35,159 nt of DNA, taken from assembly GCF_001074635.1 (NCBI RefSeq), contig NZ_JUQO01000040.1, positions 1 to 35,159 on the forward strand. The letters run 5' to 3'. The stretch is from Streptococcus mitis (GTDB lineage: Bacteria; Bacillota; Bacilli; Lactobacillales; Streptococcaceae). Both the position numbers and the translations under genes were made by a program. Positions 31,497-35,159 of this stretch are shown piece after piece. Below the pieces are notes generated by a model. It was not told the DNA's origin. It did not search any database and saw only the letters and a program-made list of their open reading frames with translations. How positions within the stretch are numbered: position 1 is the first letter of the stretch; each line of letters opens with the position of its first letter.

Positions 31497-33719
31497 TTAG
31501 CCGTTGGTCCGTTTGACAGAGTAAACTTCTGGCACACTCTTAATCTTGTCCACAACCGTGGTTAGCGTCGAGAGGTTGGCAATGCCGAAGGACACATGGA
31601 TATTAGCAAATTTCATATCCTTGGTTGGTTGGGCGTTAACTGTCGATATATTCTTGGTTGTGTTTGATAGAACTTGCAATACATCGTTCAACAGTCCTGT
31701 ACGGTTGAGGCCGTAAATATCGATATGGGCCATATACTCCTTATTTGAGCTAGAGTACTGGTCTTCCCACTCCACATCAAGGAGACGTTGCTCGTAGTTT
31801 TCTTGGGCGCGCAGGTTCATACAGTCCACACGGTGAATAGCCACACCACGACCCTTGGTAATGTAGCCGACAATATCATCACCAGGCACTGGATTACAGC
31901 ACTTGGCAATCCGCACGAGGAGACCTGAGGCACCTTCAATAACCACACCACCCTCATGCTTGACCTTGAGGGTTTCTTTATTTTCAACCTTGACCTCTCC
32001 GCCTTTGACAAGTTCTTCTGCCTCCGCCTTGGCCTTGGCACGTTCTTCCTCACGTCGTTCCTTTTCAGTCAGACGGTTAAAGACAGTAATCGCACCGATT
32101 TCGCCAAAACCAATGGCCGCAAAGAGAGATTCTTCTGTCTTGTAGCTGGTCTTTTGCAGAACTTGGTCCATATGACGCTTGTCCATAAATTTATTGGCCA
32201 CATAGCCGTTTTCTTGGAACTGGGCCATCAACATTTCACGACCCTTGTTGACAGACAATTCCTTATCTTGGTTTTTAAAGAACTGACGAATCTTGTTACG
32301 AGCCTTGCTGGTCTTGACCATATTGAGCCAGTCACGACTAGGTCCAAAGGAGTTGGGGTTAGTGACAATTTCAACCTGATCTCCTGTTTTGAGCTTGGTT
32401 GTCAGTGGAACCATACGACCATTGACCTTGGCACCAGTTGCTTTTTCACCGACCTTGGTATGGATTTCGTAGGCAAAGTCAATCGGTCCTGAATCTTTTG
32501 GAAGGGAACGGACAGCTCCATCTGGGGTAAAGACGTAAATCTCCTCAGCCAGATAGTTTTCCTTAACAGAGTCCACAAATTCCTTGGCATCATCAGCCTG
32601 GTCTTGGAGCTCCATCATCTCCTTGATCCAGTTCATCCCAATAGCAGACTCCTTGCTGTTGACTTGCCCCTTAATGCCTTTCTTATAAGCCCAGTGAGCC
32701 GCAACCCCGTACTCAGCCACCTCATGCATGGCCTTGGTTCGAATCTGGAATTCAATCGGTCCTTTTGGCCCGTAAACAGTCGTATGGATAGACTGATAAC
32801 CATTGGCCTTGCGGTTAGCGATATAGTCTTTGAAACGACCAGGCATTGGCTTCCAAAGCTCATGCACGTAACCAAGCATGGCATAAACATCACTTTGGGT
32901 ATCCAAAATACAACGAATGGCAATCAGGTCATAGATTTCCTCAAACCGTTTTCTCTTATCCTGCATTTTGCGGAAAATTGAGTAAATATGCTTGGGACGA
33001 CCGTAAATCTTCCCTTTTAGGTGACGATCTGTCGTATAGTCTTCTAGTTTCGTAACTACCTCATCCACCAAGGCCTCACGCTCTCTGCGCTTTTCCTTCA
33101 TCATATGGGTAATCTTGTAAAATTCCGTTGGGTTGAGATAACGGAAAGATAGGTCTTCCAATTCCCATTTAACACTGGAAATCCCCAAACGATGGGCAAG
33201 CGGGGCATAGATTTCCATGGTTTCTTTGGAAATACGCTCCTGCTTGTCTTTTCGAAGGTGTTTTAGCGTCCTCATATTGTGCAAACGGTCTGACAGCTTG
33301 ACCAAAATAACACGGATGTCCTCAGACATGGCCATGAGCATCTTGCGATGGTTTTCAGCCAGCTGCTCTTCATGAGACTTGTACTTGACCTTACCAAGCT
33401 TGGTAACCCCATCGACAATCACACGCACATCAGGACCAAACTCTCTTTCCAAATCGTCCAAGGTCGCGTCTGTATCTTCCACCACATCATGCAAGAAACC
33501 ACAGGCTACTGTTACAGCATCCAGCTTGAGTTTGGCTAAAATACCTGCCACTTGGATAGGATGAATGATATAAGGTTCGCCAGATTTCCGATACTGGCCA
33601 CTGTGGCATTCAACAGCATAGACCAAGGCCTTATGGACAAAAGCAACATCTTCTTTTGATAAATATTTTTGCGTTAGAGCGACAACCTCATCGCCCGTCA
33701 AATTCACTTCTTTTGGCAT
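31497..33719 (-). CDS. relA: Bifunctional (p)ppGpp synthetase/hydrolase
   Basis: A 740-aa long RSH protein. HD hydrolase domain with HSGQYRKSGEPYIIHP near 38-53 and FLHDVVEDTD near 75; synthetase domain with KHIYSIFRKM, YDLIAIRCIL and ANGYQSIHTTV at about 245-320; TGS domain (VFTPDGAVRSLPKDS) near 400; zinc-finger and ACT domains to the end. Intact HD and synthetase motifs indicate both activities. It mediates the stringent response. Promoter: extended -10 TGA-TAAAAT at 33744-33752; RBS GGAGAG. Confidence 0.98.
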   Translation of the reverse strand: MPKEVNLTGDEVVALTQKYLSKEDVAFVHKALVYAVECHSGQYRKSGEPYIIHPIQVAGILAKLKLDAVTVACGFLHDVVEDTDATLDDLEREFGPDVRVIVDGVTKLGKVKYKSHEEQLAENHRKMLMAMSEDIRVILVKLSDRLHNMRTLKHLRKDKQERISKETMEIYAPLAHRLGISSVKWELEDLSFRYLNPTEFYKITHMMKEKRREREALVDEVVTKLEDYTTDRHLKGKIYGRPKHIYSIFRKMQDKRKRFEEIYDLIAIRCILDTQSDVYAMLGYVHELWKPMPGRFKDYIANRKANGYQSIHTTVYGPKGPIEFQIRTKAMHEVAEYGVAAHWAYKKGIKGQVNSKESAIGMNWIKEMMELQDQADDAKEFVDSVKENYLAEEIYVFTPDGAVRSLPKDSGPIDFAYEIHTKVGEKATGAKVNGRMVPLTTKLKTGDQVEIVTNPNSFGPSRDWLNMVKTSKARNKIRQFFKNQDKELSVNKGREMLMAQFQENGYVANKFMDKRHMDQVLQKTSYKTEESLFAAIGFGEIGAITVFNRLTEKERREEERAKAKAEAEELVKGGEVKVENKETLKVKHEGGVVIEGASGLLVRIAKCCNPVPGDDIVGYITKGRGVAIHRVDCMNLRAQENYEQRLLDVEWEDQYSSSNKEYMAHIDIYGLNRTGLLNDVLQVLSNTTKNISTVNAQPTKDMKFANIHVSFGIANLSTLTTVVDKIKSVPEVYSVKRTNG

Positions 33720-33797
33720 CTCTACTCTCCAATTCTTCCTACCATTTTATCACTTTTTTAAGAATATGAAAACTAGATTGGAACAGAATAAGAAAAA

Positions 33798-33842
33798 AAT
33801 AATTCAGAATTGCTTGACAATTCTGAATTATTGCTCTATAAT
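33798..33842 (+). promoter_or_regulatory. Consensus promoter overlapped by a 15-bp perfect inverted repeat
   Basis: -35 TTGACA (33814-33819), 17 bp, -10 TATAAT (33837-33842): both perfect. Arms AATAATTCAGAATTG (33798-33812) and CAATTCTGAATTATT (33818-33832) are exact inverse complements around a 5-base spacer that lies in the -35. This is a strong candidate operator. The promoter drives the small exported protein at 34064 through about 215 nt holding a broken paralog. Confidence 0.8.
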
Positions 33843-33889
33843 ATATTACGAAGTTAGATTTTAAACTTAGGTGATAGAAGGAGAGATAG

Positions 33890-34013
33890 AAGAACGGAAA
33901 CTATATTGTAACCGAAAGACTTTCTGACTTCCCCAATTCCATTGAAGATAAGAAAGATAAACGATGGAACTCGTGTCACATACACTGGTACCTTGACTGG
34001 ATTTTGGAATTAA
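33890..34013 (+). pseudogene. Broken paralog of the adjacent small exported protein
   Basis: Frame 1 from 33890 reads NGNYIVTERLSDFPNSIEDK and KDKRW, matching the DQNLPNRISYSEYSDKRE part of the intact gene; frame 2 from 33960 reads NDGTRVTYTGTLTGFWN and a stop, matching NDGVYATYEGQLTPLQY of the intact gene. The signal sequence is absent and the frames are shifted. It is preceded by a good AGGAG but no ATG. Confidence 0.6.
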
Positions 34014-34063
34014 AAATCCTCAAAATACTTTCTTTTATCCTTTAGTTTATAAGGAGAACACCT

Positions 34064-34327
34064 ATGAAAAAAACTGCTATTTCTATCTTTGCTCTCCTAG
34101 TGTTAGGAGTTAGCTGCCTGTTCCTATTCAGTCAGCAAAGCTATAAAAAAACAGTCGTTCAATACTATGCTAACGACCAGAACCTGCCCAATAGGATAAG
34201 TTATAGTGAATATAGCGATAAACGAGAAGCCAACTACGGTGGCACTCTAAACATCACGTCTATCAAACAAGCTAATGACGGAGTTTATGCAACCTATGAA
34301 GGGCAATTGACACCTCTCCAATATTGA
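34064..34327 (+). CDS. Small exported or membrane-anchored protein, unknown function
   Basis: An 87-aa protein: basic MKK, hydrophobic segment at 5-23 (signal peptide or anchor; Cys19 is not in a good lipobox), then a polar domain of about 60 residues ending NDGVYATYEGQLTPLQY. Not recognised. RBS AAGGAG seven bases before the ATG. It is transcribed from the palindrome-bearing promoter at 33798-33842, and a decayed second copy lies just upstream, so the family was once tandem here. Confidence 0.7.
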   Translation: MKKTAISIFALLVLGVSCLFLFSQQSYKKTVVQYYANDQNLPNRISYSEYSDKREANYGGTLNITSIKQANDGVYATYEGQLTPLQY

Positions 34328-34336
34328 TAAATTGAT

Positions 34337-34368
34337 AACCAGCCTGTCTTCATCTAGTCATGCTGGTT
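34337..34368 (+). terminator. Probable terminator after the small exported protein
   Basis: AACCAGC / GCTGGTT 7-bp stem with an 18-base loop, followed by TTT. Confidence 0.65.
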
Positions 34369-34408
34369 TTTAAGTTCATTCTAAATTCTTACCTATTTTT
34401 CCCAACTG

Positions 34409-34417
34409 TGCTATACT
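34409..34417 (+). promoter_or_regulatory. Extended -10 promoter of the MBL-fold gene
   Basis: TGC-TATACT, about 34 bp ahead of the start codon; no clear -35. Confidence 0.6.
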
Positions 34418-34450
34418 TAATTTAGTACATTCTTTGAGATTGGAGCTAAT

Positions 34451-35080
34451 ATGAAAATCCATAAAACTGTGAATCCTGTTGCCTATGAAAACACCTATTA
34501 CCTAGAAGGAGAAAAGCACCTCATCGTTGTTGATCCTGGTAGCCATTGGGAAGCCATTCGTCAGACAATCGAGAAGATCAATAAACCGATCTGCGCTATC
34601 CTCTTGACCCATGCCCATTACGACCATATCATGAGTCTGGACTTGGTTCGCGAAACTTTTGGCAATCCTCCTGTCTATATCGCAGAGAGCGAAGCTAGCT
34701 GGCTCTATACTCCTGTCGATAACCTCTCTGGTCTCCCTCGTCATGATGATATGGCAGATGTGGTCGCAGAACCTGCTGAACACACCTTTGTCTTTCATAA
34801 GGAATATCAACTGGAGGAATTTCGTTTCACCGTCTTGCCAACACCAGGTCACTCTATCGGCGGCGTTTCTATCGTCTTTCCTGATGCTCACCTAGTCTTG
34901 ACAGGAGATGCTCTTTTCCGTGAAACCATCGGACGAACCGATCTTCCGACTGGTAGTATGGAGCAACTTCTTCACAGTATCCAGACCCAACTCTTCACCC
35001 TACCAAACTACGATGTCTATCCAGGACATGGTCCAGCTACAACCATCGCTCACGAAAAAACTTTCAATCCTTTTTTCTAG
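34451..35080 (+). CDS. MBL-fold metallo-hydrolase, glyoxalase II-like
   Basis: A 209-aa cytoplasmic hydrolase. The metal motif THAHYDH is at 53-59 (H54, H56, D58, H59), with further ligands in PTPGHSIGG near 131, LTGDALF near 151 and YPGHGP near 192. The fold and short length fit the glyoxalase II-related group of hydroxyacylglutathione hydrolase-like enzymes; thioester or other substrates are possible. RBS TTGGAG. It is followed by the BOX element. Confidence 0.9.
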   Translation: MKIHKTVNPVAYENTYYLEGEKHLIVVDPGSHWEAIRQTIEKINKPICAILLTHAHYDHIMSLDLVRETFGNPPVYIAESEASWLYTPVDNLSGLPRHDDMADVVAEPAEHTFVFHKEYQLEEFRFTVLPTPGHSIGGVSIVFPDAHLVLTGDALFRETIGRTDLPTGSMEQLLHSIQTQLFTLPNYDVYPGHGPATTIAHEKTFNPFF

Positions 35081-35110
35081 AAAGATGATGACAATAGATA
35101 TCGTAATTTA

Positions 35111-35159
35111 ATACTCAATGAAAATCAAAGAGCAAACTAGGAAGCTAGCCGCAGGTTGC
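35111..35159 (-). repeat. BOX element, right end of window, truncated
   Basis: Begins ATACTCAATGAAAATC, the boxC end, and runs off the window. Its last 27 bases equal bases 1-27 of the window. Same orientation as the left copy. Confidence 0.85.

Noticed and set aside
31956..32492. 178-codon plus-strand frame inside relA
   Set aside because: Shadow of relA on the opposite strand; no start signal.
1..35159. CRISPR array, rRNA or tRNA genes, prophage or complete insertion sequence
   Set aside because: No regularly spaced repeats, no tRNA or rRNA sequence, no phage genes and no transposase frame were seen on either strand.

Overview
The window looks like a stretch of chromosome from a Streptococcus of the pneumoniae/mitis group. 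The evidence is low-GC DNA with strict AGGAGG-type ribosome binding sites and extended -10 promoters, BOX-type repeats at both ends, and a gene order I recognise from the pneumococcal chromosome: cmk - LysM protein - ferredoxin - glycosyltransferase - galE - DAO - nif3 - trmK, then P-type ATPase, acyltransferase, cadD, rpsO, T-box-thrS, a BceRS-like two-component system, an Rrf2 regulator, psaR, dtd and relA. Species cannot be fixed from this sequence. The first 27 bases and the last 27 bases are identical and both lie inside a BOX repeat, so this is probably a contig broken at repeats rather than a circle.

Layout. 1-2.4 kb (mostly minus): BOX end, membrane protein, PhnA, Cmk and a LysM surface protein. 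2.4-7.4 kb: a ferredoxin that is probably read from a leaderless mRNA, then galE with a GtrB-type glycosyltransferase, and the trmK-nif3-DAO operon. 7.4-15.1 kb: a metal and lipid section with a P-type ATPase, an acyltransferase, a siderophore-type ABC uptake operon carrying its own esterase, and CadD behind overlapping dyad operators and a small cysteine-rich leader peptide. 15.1-18.9 kb: modular intergenic repeats, rpsO, a small membrane protein and T-box-controlled thrS. 19-24.7 kb: a DUF389 protein overlapping a minimal K+ channel, an intact ABC exporter behind the wreckage of a pezA-like antitoxin and a radical-SAM (SPASM) enzyme, and the two-component system. 24.8-35.2 kb: a lipase-like hydrolase, YdcF protein, Rrf2 regulator, metallophosphoesterase, psaR, a PnuC-like transporter, two paralogous 137-aa membrane proteins, dtd-relA, a small exported protein beside a broken paralog, an MBL-fold hydrolase, and the start of another BOX.

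Working together. Several genes handle metals or metal centres: siderophore uptake, CadD, the P-type ATPase, the Mn-dependent repressor PsaR and the Rrf2 regulator. Translation and its quality control are represented by thrS, rpsO, trmK and dtd, and stress signalling by relA. The most unusual material is intergenic or decayed: the exporter with a remnant RiPP-type maturase, the cadD control region, the strong palindromic promoter at 33.8 kb, and a terminator whose 3' arm has been tandemly amplified.
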